From contig NZ_CP108100.1 in assembly GCF_036195045.1 (NCBI RefSeq), positions 6,572,001-6,636,000 of the forward strand: a stretch of DNA of 64,000 bases, in the 5' to 3' direction. Shown piece by piece: positions 15,936-26,939 of the stretch. Numbering within the stretch: the first letter of the stretch is position 1; each line of letters begins with the position of its first letter. The notes under the pieces were generated by a model, which searched no databases, was not told where the DNA came from, and was given only the letters and a program-made list of their open reading frames with translations. The position numbers were made by a program, and so were the translations under genes. The DNA is from Streptomyces sp. NBC_00236. Its GTDB lineage: Bacteria > Actinomycetota > Actinomycetes > Streptomycetales > Streptomycetaceae.

Positions 15936-17342
15936 GTGAGCCGCAAGAGCACCCGTTCGCTTTCCCCCTTCCCCACGTCGTCCCCCATGGTTTCCCCCGC
16001 CCGCGGGCCACGCCCCGGACACATGCGTGCGGTGGCCGTCGCCGTGACGGCCGCGGCCTGCGTGGCGGCGTACGCCGCACCCGCGTCCGCCACCGACGGG
16101 CCGCAGCCCGTCGTCTCCCGCGGGGTCACCATCCCCGCCTTCTACAACCCTCCGGCCGAACTGCCCTCCGCCAACGGCGCGGTGATCCGCCACGAGCCGC
16201 TGCCGCTCGGGCTGAGCCTGCCCGGTCTGGACGGCCGCCCGATGCCGGGCACCGCGACCCGGCTGATGTACCGCTCGACCGACTCGGGCGGACAGGCCGT
16301 CGCGGTGACCGGCGCCTACATCGAACCGTCCGCCGGCTGGAAGGGCTCCGGCCCGCGTCCGCTGGTGGCGCTGGCCTCGGGAACCGTGGGCCAGGGCGAC
16401 CAGTGCGCACCCTCCCTGAGCCTCCAGCACCCGCTGGCCCTGACCCCCGAGACCGTGTCGGTCGGCTACGAGACCCTGGCGATCTACCGACTGCTCTCCG
16501 CGGGCGTCGCCGTCGTGGTCACCGACTACGTCGGCCTCGGCGCGACGGACCGGCTCCATACCTACGTCAACCGGCTCGACCAGGGCCACGCCCTGCTGGA
16601 CGCGGTCCGGGCCGCGCACCAACTGCCCGGCACCTCGATCACGCCCGACTCGCGCACCGGTCTGTACGGCTACAGCCAGGGCGGCGGAGCCAGCGCGTCG
16701 GCGGCCGAACTCCAGTCGTCCTACGCACCCGACGTCAAGCTCGCCGGCACCTACGCCGGTGCGCCGCCCGCCGACCTGACCGCGACCATGAAGGGTATCG
16801 ACGGCAGCGCCCTCGCCGGCGCCCTGGCCTGGTCGATCAACGGCTTCGCCCAGTCCGACGCCGATCTGAAGGACGTCGTCGAGGCCAACGTCAACGACGC
16901 CGGCCGGGCCGCGCTGAAGGACGCCTCCACGATGTGCGTCGGCGACGCGATCTTCGGCTACGGCTTCACCAAGAGCAGCAAATGGACCACCAGCGGCAAG
17001 TCCCTCGGTGACATCATCGCCGCCGAGCCCAAGGCGCAGGCCGCCCTCGACCGGCAGCGCATCGGCACGCTGAAGCCCACCGGCCCGGTGCGCCTGGCCA
17101 CCGGTGTGCAGGACGACATCGTGCCCCACGCCCAGGCGCGCCAACTCGCCGTGGACTGGTGCCGCAAGGGCGCCGACGTCACCTACGACGCCGTCGTCCT
17201 GCCGAACCTCGGCGACAAGCTCCTCACCAACCACCTGGTCCCGCTGATCACCGACCAGGGCGATGCGATCTCCTGGATGACCGACCGGCTCTCGGGCAAG
17301 GGGACATCGTCCAACTGCTGGACGATGCCCCTCCAGCCCTGA
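15936..17342 (+). CDS. Secreted lipase, LIP family (PF03583)
   Basis: A 468-residue exported alpha/beta hydrolase. The hydrophobic segment MRAVAVAVTAAACVAAYAA with an ASA cleavage site near residue 52 is a signal peptide preceded by an unusually long 30-residue N-region, so a start at the internal ATG (codon 30) is possible. The catalytic Ser is Ser247 in GYSQGG; Asp393/394 in GVQDDIVP and His433 in TNHLVP complete the triad. The family is known from Candida secretory lipases and actinobacterial triacylglycerol or ester hydrolases. The GTG start follows a GAGGAG site. It stands alone; regulation probably acts through the palindromes upstream. Confidence 0.88.
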   Translation: MSRKSTRSLSPFPTSSPMVSPARGPRPGHMRAVAVAVTAAACVAAYAAPASATDGPQPVVSRGVTIPAFYNPPAELPSANGAVIRHEPLPLGLSLPGLDGRPMPGTATRLMYRSTDSGGQAVAVTGAYIEPSAGWKGSGPRPLVALASGTVGQGDQCAPSLSLQHPLALTPETVSVGYETLAIYRLLSAGVAVVVTDYVGLGATDRLHTYVNRLDQGHALLDAVRAAHQLPGTSITPDSRTGLYGYSQGGGASASAAELQSSYAPDVKLAGTYAGAPPADLTATMKGIDGSALAGALAWSINGFAQSDADLKDVVEANVNDAGRAALKDASTMCVGDAIFGYGFTKSSKWTTSGKSLGDIIAAEPKAQAALDRQRIGTLKPTGPVRLATGVQDDIVPHAQARQLAVDWCRKGADVTYDAVVLPNLGDKLLTNHLVPLITDQGDAISWMTDRLSGKGTSSNCWTMPLQP

Positions 17343-17464
17343 CCTGCGGCGCCCCGACGAGCGATCCGCCGAGGAGAGCCGATGCGGTAAACCGCTGTCA
17401 CTGCGGGGCGGTGGGCGCGATCATGGACCGGTCCTGCCCGCCGCCCCGTGAGGAACCGCACGCC

Positions 17465-18106
17465 ATGCCCGTACCGGCCGACCCGACCGTTCTCCACCCG
17501 ATGCCCGGCCAGCCGCGGGTCGTGCAGCTCAGACCTCTGGTGAAGTCCCCGCTGATCGAGGTCGGGGAGTACTCCTACTACGACGACCCGGACGACGCGA
17601 CGCTGTTCGAGACGCGGAACGTGCTCTACCACTACGGACCGGAGAAGCTGGTCATCGGCCGGTTCTGCGCCCTGGGCACGGGGGTGCGGTTCATCATGAA
17701 CGGCGCCAACCACCGCATGGACGGCCCCTCCACCTTCCCGTTCCCGACGATGGGCGGATCGTGGGCGGACCACTTCGACCTGCTCGCCGGACTGCCGAAC
17801 CGCGGGGACACCGTCGTCGGCCACGACGTCTGGTTCGGCCACAGCGCGACCGTCATGCCCGGGGTACGGATCGGGAACGGCGCCATCATCGGAGCCGGCT
17901 CCGTCGTCACCAAGGACGTACCCGACTACGGCATCGTGGGCGGCAACCCGGCCCGTCTCATCCGCACCCGCTACGACGACCGGGACATCGCCCGGCTGCT
18001 CGCCCTGGCCTGGTGGGACTGGCCGGCCGAACACATCACCACCCATGTGCGCACGATCATGTCGGGCACCGTCGACGCGCTCGAAGCCGCCGCGCCGCCC
18101 GCGTGA
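17465..18106 (+). CDS. Vat/CatB-type hexapeptide acetyltransferase (possible antibiotic resistance)
   Basis: A 213-residue left-handed beta-helix acetyltransferase of the xenobiotic acetyltransferase group (streptogramin Vat, CatB). Hexapeptide repeats are clear in VVGHDVWFGHSATVMPGVRIGNGAIIGAGSV (read as imperfect I/V-G-x-x-x-x turns), followed by GNPARLIRTRYD. The MNGANHRMDG loop near residue 80 carries the catalytic His. Members acetylate streptogramin A or chloramphenicol, but many chromosomal homologues are of unknown substrate. ATG 17465 is preferred because of GAGGAA upstream; an in-frame start at 17424 is possible. It is followed by a hairpin and then the macrolide glycosyltransferase gene, so two drug-modifying enzymes sit side by side. 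Confidence 0.88.
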   Translation: MPVPADPTVLHPMPGQPRVVQLRPLVKSPLIEVGEYSYYDDPDDATLFETRNVLYHYGPEKLVIGRFCALGTGVRFIMNGANHRMDGPSTFPFPTMGGSWADHFDLLAGLPNRGDTVVGHDVWFGHSATVMPGVRIGNGAIIGAGSVVTKDVPDYGIVGGNPARLIRTRYDDRDIARLLALAWWDWPAEHITTHVRTIMSGTVDALEAAAPPA

Positions 18107-18120
18107 CGGCGGCTCCGCCG

Positions 18121-18151
18121 GGGCCCACCGCAATTCATGTGCGGCGGGCCC
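18121..18151 (+). terminator. Terminator after the acetyltransferase gene
   Basis: GGGCCCACCGCA and TGCGGCGGGCCC form a 12-bp stem with one G-T pair and a 7-nt loop, starting 15 bp after the stop codon. Confidence 0.65.
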
Positions 18152-18174
18152 GGGCACCGGCTATCGTCTCCGGC

Positions 18175-18201
18175 ATGTTCTTCCGACAGCTCTACGGCTG
18201 A
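18175..18201 (+). CDS. Possible 8-codon leader peptide upstream of mgt
   Basis: An ATG-initiated ORF encoding MFFRQLYG ends just before a strong GC hairpin (CGGGGC-AGC-GCCCCG, 18209-18223). TATCGT at 18162-18167 could be a -10 box placing transcription start at the ATG, so the ORF would be leaderless. It lies 134 bp upstream of the macrolide glycosyltransferase start. The arrangement resembles drug-sensing attenuators, but the peptide has no known stall motif and could be chance or a remnant of another gene. Confidence 0.35.
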   Translation: MFFRQLYG

Positions 18202-18335
18202 CGCGGGACGGGGCAGCGCCCCGCCTCCGTCCGGTACACCCAGTGCACGCCCACGACCCGGACCCCGGGCCGCAGTGGCCGACGCACGGGTTCGCCGTGT
18301 CCTTCTCGCCGCAGACCTGAATCGAGTGATCTTCC

Positions 18336-19511
18336 ATGTCACGTCGCCGTGCCCACATCGCCATGGTCGGCATCCCCGCCGTCAGCCACGTCCTGCCGAG
18401 TATCGAGGTCATCCGTGAACTGGTGGCCCGCGGCCACCGGGTGACGTACGCCAACGACCCGGCGGTGGCCGACCGGATCGAGGCCACCGGTGCCGAGCTC
18501 GTCCCCTTCCGCTCCACCCTGCCGGTCGCCGACAACGACTGGCCCGCCGACGCCATCGGCGCGATGGGCCTCTTCCTCGACGACGCCGTCCAGGTGCTCC
18601 CGCAGCTGAGGGCCTTCTACGACGACGACCCGGCGGACCTGTACCTGTACGACATCGGGGCGTACGCGGCGCGTGCGCTGGCCGAGTCGCAGAAGCGCCC
18701 GCTGATGCAGCTGTCCCCGGCCATGGTCGCCTGGGAGGGATACGAACAGGACGTGGCGGCTCACCTGTGGGAGCTGCCCGGAGCCGACGCGTACCGGGCG
18801 AGGTTCACCGGATGGCTCGCCGGCTGCGGCGCGTCCACCACCGACATGGACGTCTTCGCCGGGCGTCCCGAGCACACCCTCGCCCTCATCCCCCGGGCGA
18901 TGCAGCCGCACGGCGAGGACGTCGACACGGACACCGTGACGTTCGTCGGGCCCTGCTTCGGCGGACGCGGTGCCGAGCAGAGCTGGACCCGCCCCGCGGA
19001 CGCGGAGCGCGTGCTGCTGGTCTCGCTGGGTTCGGCGTACACCGACCGGCCCGAGTTCTACCGCCAGTGCCTGGCCGCGTACGGCGACCTGCCCGGCTGG
19101 CACGTCGTCCTCCAGATCGGCCGGCACACCGACCGGGCGGAACTGGGCACCATCCCGGACAACGTCGAAGTGCACTCCTGGGTACCGCAGTTCGCGATCC
19201 TGGAACAGGCGGACGCCTTCGTCACCCACGCCGGCATGGGCGGTAGCGCCGAAGGGCTGTACACCGGGGTGCCGATGATCGCCGTCCCGCAGGGCGCCGA
19301 CCAGTTCATGAACGCCGACCGGCTCGTGGAACTGGGCGTGGCCCGCCGCATCGACACGGCGGACGCCACCGCCGAGGCGCTCCGTACGGCACTGGCCGAA
19401 CTCGTCGCCGACCCCGAGGTCGCCGGCCGCTCGGCACGGCTGCGGGCCGAGGCCCGGGCCGAGGGCGGCACCCCGCGGGCCGCCGACCTCATCGAGGAAA
19501 TGCTCGGCTGA
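18336..19511 (+). CDS. mgt: Macrolide-inactivating glycosyltransferase (MGT/OleD type)
   Basis: A 391-residue GT-B enzyme of family GT1. [12 protein letters not shown] near the N-terminus (catalytic His in the SHV segment) and the C-terminal donor-binding motif [25 protein letters not shown] with PQGADQF are diagnostic of the Streptomyces macrolide glycosyltransferases (Mgt, OleD, OleI), which add glucose to the desosamine 2'-OH of macrolides and thereby inactivate them. The ATG is preceded by only a weak GAG site. The 130-bp leader contains a hairpin and a tiny ORF, which may make expression drug-responsive. The gene converges on etfA with a strong shared terminator between. Confidence 0.92.
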   Translation: MSRRRAHIAMVGIPAVSHVLPSIEVIRELVARGHRVTYANDPAVADRIEATGAELVPFRSTLPVADNDWPADAIGAMGLFLDDAVQVLPQLRAFYDDDPADLYLYDIGAYAARALAESQKRPLMQLSPAMVAWEGYEQDVAAHLWELPGADAYRARFTGWLAGCGASTTDMDVFAGRPEHTLALIPRAMQPHGEDVDTDTVTFVGPCFGGRGAEQSWTRPADAERVLLVSLGSAYTDRPEFYRQCLAAYGDLPGWHVVLQIGRHTDRAELGTIPDNVEVHSWVPQFAILEQADAFVTHAGMGGSAEGLYTGVPMIAVPQGADQFMNADRLVELGVARRIDTADATAEALRTALAELVADPEVAGRSARLRAEARAEGGTPRAADLIEEMLG

Positions 19512-19522
19512 CCGAGATCGGG

Positions 19523-19571
19523 AACGGCCCGGGGCCGCGCGGTGGGTCTCACCGTGCGGCCCCGGGCCGTT
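19523..19571. terminator. Bidirectional terminator between mgt and etfA
   Basis: Exact 16-bp arms (AACGGCCCGGGGCCGC) with a 17-nt centre that itself forms a small CGGTG/CACCG stem. It sits between convergent genes. Confidence 0.85.
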
Positions 19572-19593
19572 GTCCGTGTGTGCCGGTCGAGGG

Positions 19594-20556
19594 TCAGCCC
19601 TTGCGGGCGGTGATCTCGTCGGTGAGCTGGGGGACGACGTTGAAGAGGTCGCCGACGACGCCGTAGTCGACGAGGTCGAAGATCGGGGCCTCGGCGTCCT
19701 TGTTGACCGCGACGATCGTCTTCGAGGTCTGCATGCCCGCGCGGTGCTGGATCGCGCCGGAGATGCCCGAGGCGATGTAGAGCTGCGGCGAGACGGACTT
19801 GCCGGTCTGGCCGACCTGGTTGGTGTGCGGGTACCAGCCGGCGTCGACCGCGGCGCGGGAGGCGCCGACGGCCGCACCGAGGGAGTCGGCGAGGGCCTCG
19901 ATGATCGCGAAGTTCTCCGCGCCGTTGACGCCACGGCCGCCCGAGACCACGATCGCGGCCTCCGTCAGCTCGGGGCGGCCCGTCGACTCACGCGGGGTAC
20001 GGGAGACGACCTTCGTGCCGGTGGCCAGGGCGGAGAACCCCACCGCCAGCTCCTGGACCTCACCCGCACCCGCGACCGGCTCCACCGGCGCCGAGTTCGG
20101 CTTCACCGTGATCACCGGAACACCGCGCGAGACACGGGACTTCGTCGTGAACGACGCCGCGAACGCCGACTGCGTCGCCACCGGCCCCTGCTCACCGGCC
20201 TCCAGGTCCACCGCGTCGGTGATGACTCCCGATCCGATCCGCACCGCGAGGCGGGCAGCGATCTCCTTGCCCTCCGCCGACGACGGCACCAGCACCGCCA
20301 CCGGCGACACCGCGTCGAACGCGGCCTGCAGCGCATCCACCTTCGGTACCACGAGATAGTCGGCATACTCCGACGCCTCGGACACCAGCACCTTCACCGC
20401 ACCGTGCTCGGCCAGCACACCGGCCGTACCGGCCGCACCGTTGCCCAGCGCCACCGCGACCGGCTCACCGATCCGGCGGGCGAGCGTCAGCAGCTCCAGC
20501 GTGGGCTTGCGGACGGCACCGTCCACGTGGTCGACATAGACGAGAACTTCAGCCAT
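19594..20556 (-). CDS. etfA: Electron transfer flavoprotein alpha subunit
   Basis: A 320-residue ETF alpha subunit. The N-terminal domain is variable, and the C-terminal FAD-binding domain shows the hallmark [49 protein letters not shown] and [25 protein letters not shown] segments. With EtfB it accepts electrons from acyl-CoA dehydrogenases and passes them to the quinone pool; several acyl-CoA dehydrogenases occur in this window. It lies 57 bp downstream of etfB on the same strand and is probably co-transcribed. The ATG start has a typical short leader. Highly confident. Confidence 0.97.
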   Translation of the reverse strand: MAEVLVYVDHVDGAVRKPTLELLTLARRIGEPVAVALGNGAAGTAGVLAEHGAVKVLVSEASEYADYLVVPKVDALQAAFDAVSPVAVLVPSSAEGKEIAARLAVRIGSGVITDAVDLEAGEQGPVATQSAFAASFTTKSRVSRGVPVITVKPNSAPVEPVAGAGEVQELAVGFSALATGTKVVSRTPRESTGRPELTEAAIVVSGGRGVNGAENFAIIEALADSLGAAVGASRAAVDAGWYPHTNQVGQTGKSVSPQLYIASGISGAIQHRAGMQTSKTIVAVNKDAEAPIFDLVDYGVVGDLFNVVPQLTDEITARKG

Positions 20557-20613
20557 GGGACTTCAATCTCCTGCGATTGAACGAAGAAACAACGAAGGGA
20601 ACGTGCGTGCGGC

Positions 20614-21399
20614 TCAGATGAACTTCTGGCCGGCCAGGAACTCGGCCAGAGCCTCGCCGCCCTCGCCCTCGTCCTTGACGATCGTGCCCGCGGTACGGGC
20701 CGGACGTGCGGCCGCGGAGTCGACCGCGGTCCAGGAACCGCCCAGACCCACCTCGTCCGCGTCGATGCCCAGATCATCCAGATCCAGCGATTCGACCGGC
20801 TTCTTCTTCGCCGCCATGATCCCCTTGAACGACGGGTAGCGGGCCTCACCGGACTGGTCGGTCACCGACACCACCGCCGGCAGCGACGCCTCCAGCTGCT
20901 CGGACGCCGTGTCACCGTCCCGGCGGCCGCGCACGACACCGCCCTCCACGGAGACCTCGGACAGCAGCGTCACCTGCGGCACACCCAGCCGCTCGGCCAG
21001 CAGCGCCGGAACCACACCCATCGTGCCGTCCGTCGACGCCATCCCCGAGATCACCAGGTCGTAACCCGTCTTCTCGACCGCCTTCGCCAGCACCAACGAC
21101 GTACCGATCGCGTCCGTACCGTGCAGATCGTCGTCCTCGACGTGAACAGCCTTGTCCGCACCCATCGACAACGCCTTGCGCAACGCGTCCTTGGCATCCT
21201 CCGGACCCACCGTCAACACGGTGACCTCCGCATCGTCCGCCGCGTCCGCGATCTGCAACGCCTGCTCGACCGCGTACTCATCCAGCTCCGACAGCAGACC
21301 GTCGACATCCTCACGATCCAACGTCAGGTCATCGGCGAAATGCCGGTCACCGGTCGCGTCGGGCACGTACTTCACACAGACAACGATCCTCAAGCTCAC
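20614..21399 (-). CDS. etfB: Electron transfer flavoprotein beta subunit
   Basis: A 261-residue ETF beta subunit that binds AMP and docks the dehydrogenase partner. Diagnostic segments are MSLRIVVCVKYVPD at the N-terminus, NEYAVEQAL-like DEYAVEQALQ, the TVGPEDAKDALRKALSMGADKAVHV stretch (AMP-binding region), DLVISGMASTDG and the recognition loop LPAVVSVTDQSGEARYPSFKGIMAAKKK. GTG start. It is the first gene of etfBA and is divergent from a TetR gene; the 110-bp gap holds two copies of a palindrome that recurs downstream of that TetR gene, suggesting TetR control of electron-transfer capacity. Confidence 0.97.
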   Translation of the reverse strand: MSLRIVVCVKYVPDATGDRHFADDLTLDREDVDGLLSELDEYAVEQALQIADAADDAEVTVLTVGPEDAKDALRKALSMGADKAVHVEDDDLHGTDAIGTSLVLAKAVEKTGYDLVISGMASTDGTMGVVPALLAERLGVPQVTLLSEVSVEGGVVRGRRDGDTASEQLEASLPAVVSVTDQSGEARYPSFKGIMAAKKKPVESLDLDDLGIDADEVGLGGSWTAVDSAAARPARTAGTIVKDEGEGGEALAEFLAGQKFI

Positions 21400-21443
21400 G
21401 CCGGCTCTCCCTGTACTTCGTGGTGTCTCCGAGACGATCCTAT

Positions 21444-21478
21444 GGCACCCCGTACCCTTCGTAAAGGTACTCAGTGTC
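21444..21478. promoter_or_regulatory. Paired TetR operator, etfB-tetR gap
   Basis: Two copies of a GGNACT-N-AGTNCC palindrome: 21444-21456 (degenerate) and 21466-21478 (one mismatch), centres 22 bp apart. The same pair occurs at 22258-22293 behind the TetR gene. Confidence 0.7.
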
Positions 21479-21509
21479 GGATGTGCGTTTCCGATGCTAC
21501 GTTTCCGGC

Positions 21510-22232
21510 ATGACCGATGACCGCGGGCCGGCCAAGAAGCCCCCCATGCGTGACGTGCTCGCCGAGGCGGCCTTCGCGCTCTTCATGGAGCGCGGGTTCG
21601 AGCGGACCACGGTGGACGACATCGTCGCCAGCGCGGGAGTCGGGCGCCGGTCGTTCTTCCGCTACTTCCCCTCGAAGGAGGACGCGGTCTTCCCCGACCA
21701 CGAGCGGTGCCTCGCGGACATGACCGCGTTCCTGGAGGCCGCCGGGGAGGGCGATCCGGTGGAGGCGGTGTGCGACGCGGCCCGGCTGGTCCTGCGGATG
21801 TACGCGGAGAAGCCGGAGTTCTCCGTGCAGCGCTACGGGCTCACCCGGGAGGTGCCCGGTCTGCGTACCTACGAGCTCTCCGTCGTGCGCCGCTACGAGC
21901 GGACCATGGCCGGGTACCTGGAGCGCCGGTGGGCCGGCGCCCCCGACGCCGCCCTGCGTGCGGAGGTGATCGCCGCTTCGGTGGTCGCGGCGCACAACAA
22001 CGGGCTGCGGTCCTGGCTGCGTTCGGGTGGCCGGGGCGATGCCGGCGCCGAGGTCGACCGGGGGCTCGAACTCGTCCGCGCCGTGTGGGGACCGGCCGCC
22101 GAGCGGCCCCCCGTGCCGGCCGCCGAGGACGAGGTGATCGTGATGATCGCGCCGAAGGGCGCCCCGATGTGGCGCGTCGTGCAGCGCGTCGAAGCGGTTC
22201 TCGACGAGGAACGCGGCACCACTGAGAGGTAG
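21510..22232 (+). CDS. TetR family transcriptional regulator
   Basis: A 240-residue TetR-type regulator. The HTH (about 12-58) reads AEAAFALFMERGFERTTVDDIVASAGVGRRSFFRYFPSKEDAVF in three helices. The C-terminal domain (from YELSVVRRYERTMAGYLERRW) is of the type that often binds acyl-CoA or related ligands. ATG 21510 is chosen over an in-frame start 36 bp upstream because the HTH begins at the usual distance. TACGTT 7 nt upstream could be a -10 box, which would make the transcript leaderless. Palindrome pairs on both sides indicate that it controls itself, etfBA and the downstream DUF35 gene. Confidence 0.9.
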   Translation: MTDDRGPAKKPPMRDVLAEAAFALFMERGFERTTVDDIVASAGVGRRSFFRYFPSKEDAVFPDHERCLADMTAFLEAAGEGDPVEAVCDAARLVLRMYAEKPEFSVQRYGLTREVPGLRTYELSVVRRYERTMAGYLERRWAGAPDAALRAEVIAASVVAAHNNGLRSWLRSGGRGDAGAEVDRGLELVRAVWGPAAERPPVPAAEDEVIVMIAPKGAPMWRVVQRVEAVLDEERGTTER

Positions 22233-22257
22233 TTCACTCGACGGTTCGCCATCCTTC

Positions 22258-22293
22258 GGCACTCAGTACCTTTACTTCGTGGAACTAAGTGCC
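22258..22293. promoter_or_regulatory. Paired TetR operator upstream of DUF35 gene
   Basis: GGCACTCAGTACC (22258-22270) and GGAACTAAGTGCC (22281-22293) are two near-perfect GGNACT-N-AGTNCC palindromes, centres 23 bp apart. Confidence 0.75.
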
Positions 22294-22357
22294 ATACGGT
22301 GCCGGTGTGCCGTCGCCGGAGGTGCGGCGCACCCAGCCGAGCGCGGGAGGCCGAGAC

Positions 22358-22762
22358 GTGTTCATCACCGGAATCGACGTGGAGCCCACTGCTCGCGACG
22401 CAGTGGAGCCGTGCAGCACGGAGGGTCTGGTCTACCAGGTGTGCCGATGGTGCGGCACCGCATCCTTCCGCAAACTCCTGTGCCCCGTATGCGCGTCGAG
22501 CGACCTGGAGTCGGAGCAGAGCGACGGACACGGCGTCGTCGTGCGATCAAGCGTCGTGAACCGCTACTCCCGGGTCATGCGCAACGAGTCCCTGGTCCGT
22601 TTCCCCGAAGGCTTCGTGTACCGCTGCCGCATCGTGGGCGCGGCTCCCCATCTGGTGAGCGTCGGCGACCGGGTCCGGCCCGTCGGCGGGAAGACCTCCG
22701 AATCGGGCGAAGTGGTACTCGAACTGTGCGACCCGCCCGGAATGGCCGACTGGTGCGCGTGA
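22358..22762 (+). CDS. DUF35 OB-fold protein with rubredoxin-like zinc ribbon
   Basis: A 134-residue protein of the DUF35 family. An N-terminal zinc ribbon (CRWCG...CPVCAS, about residues 28-48) is followed by an OB-fold (GVVVRSSVVNRYSR to the C-terminus). Family members act as partners of thiolases, acyl-CoA ligases or MaoC-like hydratases, binding acyl-CoA substrate as in steroid ChsH2. Genes for such partners are not adjacent here, so the partner is unknown. GTG 22358 is preferred because GGAGG stands 7 nt upstream. The promoter carries the TetR palindrome pair, so it belongs to the etf/TetR regulon. Confidence 0.85.
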   Translation: MFITGIDVEPTARDAVEPCSTEGLVYQVCRWCGTASFRKLLCPVCASSDLESEQSDGHGVVVRSSVVNRYSRVMRNESLVRFPEGFVYRCRIVGAAPHLVSVGDRVRPVGGKTSESGEVVLELCDPPGMADWCA

Positions 22763-22772
22763 GCCGGCGCAG

Positions 22773-23600
22773 TCACGTCTCCAGATAGCGCAGCACGGCG
22801 AGGATCCGCCGGTTGTAGCCGGTGGTGTGCGCCAGCCCCAGCTTGTCGAAGACCGCGTTCAGGTTCTTCTCGACCGCGCTCAGCGAGATGTGCAGCTTCT
22901 GCGCGATCGCCGCGTTGGTGTGGCCCTGTGCCAGTGCCTCCAGGACGGTGCGCTCGCGCGGGGTCAGCCGCGACAGCGGGTCGCCGTGCGCACTGCGGAT
23001 GACCAACTGCCGTACGACCTCCGGGTCGAAGACGGCCCCGCCCGCATGGATCCGTTCCAGCGAGTCCAGGAACTCCTCCACCTGCGCCACCCGGTCCTTG
23101 AGGAGATAGCCGACCCGCTCGGCGTTCGAGGCGAGCAACTGGGCGGCGTAGGCACGCTCCACGTACTGGGACAGGACGAGCACGCCGACGCCGGGCCACC
23201 GGCTGCGGATCTCCACCGCGGCGCGCAGCCCCTCGTCCTTGTGCGCGGGCGGCATCCGGATGTCGGTGACGACGAGGTCCGGCTCGTGGGCCGCGACCTC
23301 CGACAGCAGCGCCCCGGCGTCCCCCACCGAGGCGAGCACCTCATGGCCCTCCTCGGCGAGCAGACGGACCAGCCCTTCCCTCAGCAGGGTCGAGTCCTTG
23401 GCGAGAATGGAGATCACGCCCTGTCCCGCGGCGAAGCCGGTCAGCGGCAGAATTACCTCGCTCGGCAGCGGCGGGAAGAGGTTCTCCAGCGCGATGGCGA
23501 GGCCGGCCCCCGGCCCGCCCATGGCGTCGACGAGGTCCGCGGCCCAGCCGGCGACGCCGCCGGCTGGTTCCTGCGGCAGGGCGAGTGTCACGGGATTCAT
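22773..23600 (-). CDS. Fusion of a DedA N-terminus to a NarL/LuxR-type response regulator
   Basis: A 275-residue chimera. Residues 1-61 match the start of a DedA membrane protein (GPGAGLAIALENLFPPLPSEV, then LPLTGFAAGQG), including its first hydrophobic segment. From about residue 64 the frame continues as a receiver domain (STLLREGLVRLLAEEGHEV; phospho-acceptor Asp113 in VVTDIRMP; Lys168 in YLLKD) and ends in a LuxR-type HTH (RLTPRERTVLEALAQGHTNAAIAQKL, 211-236). The receiver's first strand reads ISILAKDS, so one residue of the acidic pocket is Lys. The start has a GGAGAC site. No histidine kinase is adjacent. A deletion that joined dedA to a regulator gene is the simplest origin. Confidence 0.85.
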   Translation of the reverse strand: MNPVTLALPQEPAGGVAGWAADLVDAMGGPGAGLAIALENLFPPLPSEVILPLTGFAAGQGVISILAKDSTLLREGLVRLLAEEGHEVLASVGDAGALLSEVAAHEPDLVVTDIRMPPAHKDEGLRAAVEIRSRWPGVGVLVLSQYVERAYAAQLLASNAERVGYLLKDRVAQVEEFLDSLERIHAGGAVFDPEVVRQLVIRSAHGDPLSRLTPRERTVLEALAQGHTNAAIAQKLHISLSAVEKNLNAVFDKLGLAHTTGYNRRILAVLRYLET

Positions 23601-24065
23601 ACGGGTCTCCAGACGGGACGACGGCCGAGGTGGGCCACCACGACTCCCGGGCCACGCTAGGAACCGCTGACCTGCGGCGGTATGCGGAATGCCGCCGCAC
23701 GCGGTGCGGTATTCCGTACGTCCGCACTGCGGTTTCCCGCAGGGTGCGCGCCGGGGCGTGCCCCGGCGCGGCCGGGCTTCCCGGCGGACCCGTTCGCCGG
23801 ACGCGCCCCCACTGCGGTGGTGCGCGGCCGATGGGGCGTCCGTCTGCCCGGACCGGCCACCACCGCTCCGGTGCTACGGGCGAATTGCCGGGCGGTGCCG
23901 CCATGGTGATGTGGGGTCCGGTCAAGTCATCCGATGAACCCTGCGTCCGACCCTTCTCCCGGCGGGCTCGCGCCGCTACCATCGGGACGCGAATGGGAGC
24001 GCTCCCACATCCATAACCGCCCCGTACCGCCGCTGTCGGCGGTCTCGTTCGGAGAGGACGTTTCC
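23601..24065. other. Intergenic region between divergent regulator and xyloglucanase
   Basis: About 465 bp with no convincing gene. It contains several GC-rich inverted repeats, including GCGCCGGGGC-GT-GCCCCGGCGC at 23748-23769, and the CebR-type operator. The left end must hold the promoter of the fused dedA/regulator gene. Confidence 0.6.
23994..24007. promoter_or_regulatory. CebR-type operator
   Basis: TGGGAGCGCTCCCA is the palindrome bound by CebR, the Streptomyces repressor of cello-oligosaccharide utilisation. It lies 59 bp upstream of the GH74 start, so this gene is probably induced by cellobiose or cellotriose. Confidence 0.9.
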
Positions 24066-26801
<2,736 letters not shown>

Positions 26802-26830
26802 CCGACGGGGACGGGGACGGGGACGGGGGA

Positions 26831-26861
26831 GGGGCGGGCCGGGCGGGCGCCCGCCCGCCCC
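26831..26861 (+). terminator. GC-rich terminator after GH74 gene, preceded by GGGGAC repeats
   Basis: The self-complementary GGGCGGGCGCCCGCCC (26841-26856) with flanking GGGGC/GCCCC forms a strong hairpin. Immediately before it GGGGAC is repeated about four times (about 26806-26829), probably by slippage. Confidence 0.65.
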
Positions 26862-26939
26862 GTGTCCTGTCCCCGGTCCCGGAGGCGTGAACGGCGTCCT
26901 CACTGGCCCCGTACAGGTTCGTCGGCCATACTGCCCGCC

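Noticed and set aside
17159..17464. In-frame extension of the acetyltransferase gene into the lipase gene
   Set aside because: The extension is a shadow of the lipase 3' end; the ATG at 17465 has a ribosome site and gives the family's normal length.
18243..18320. GTG-initiated 25-codon frame upstream of mgt
   Set aside because: No ribosome site and Pro/Gly/Asp composition expected by chance; the 8-codon ORF upstream is better placed.
23682..24016. Small plus-strand frames in the dedA-fusion/xyloglucanase gap
   Set aside because: Composition is Arg/Pro-rich without domains, several frames overlap one another, and the region carries operator and promoter signals.
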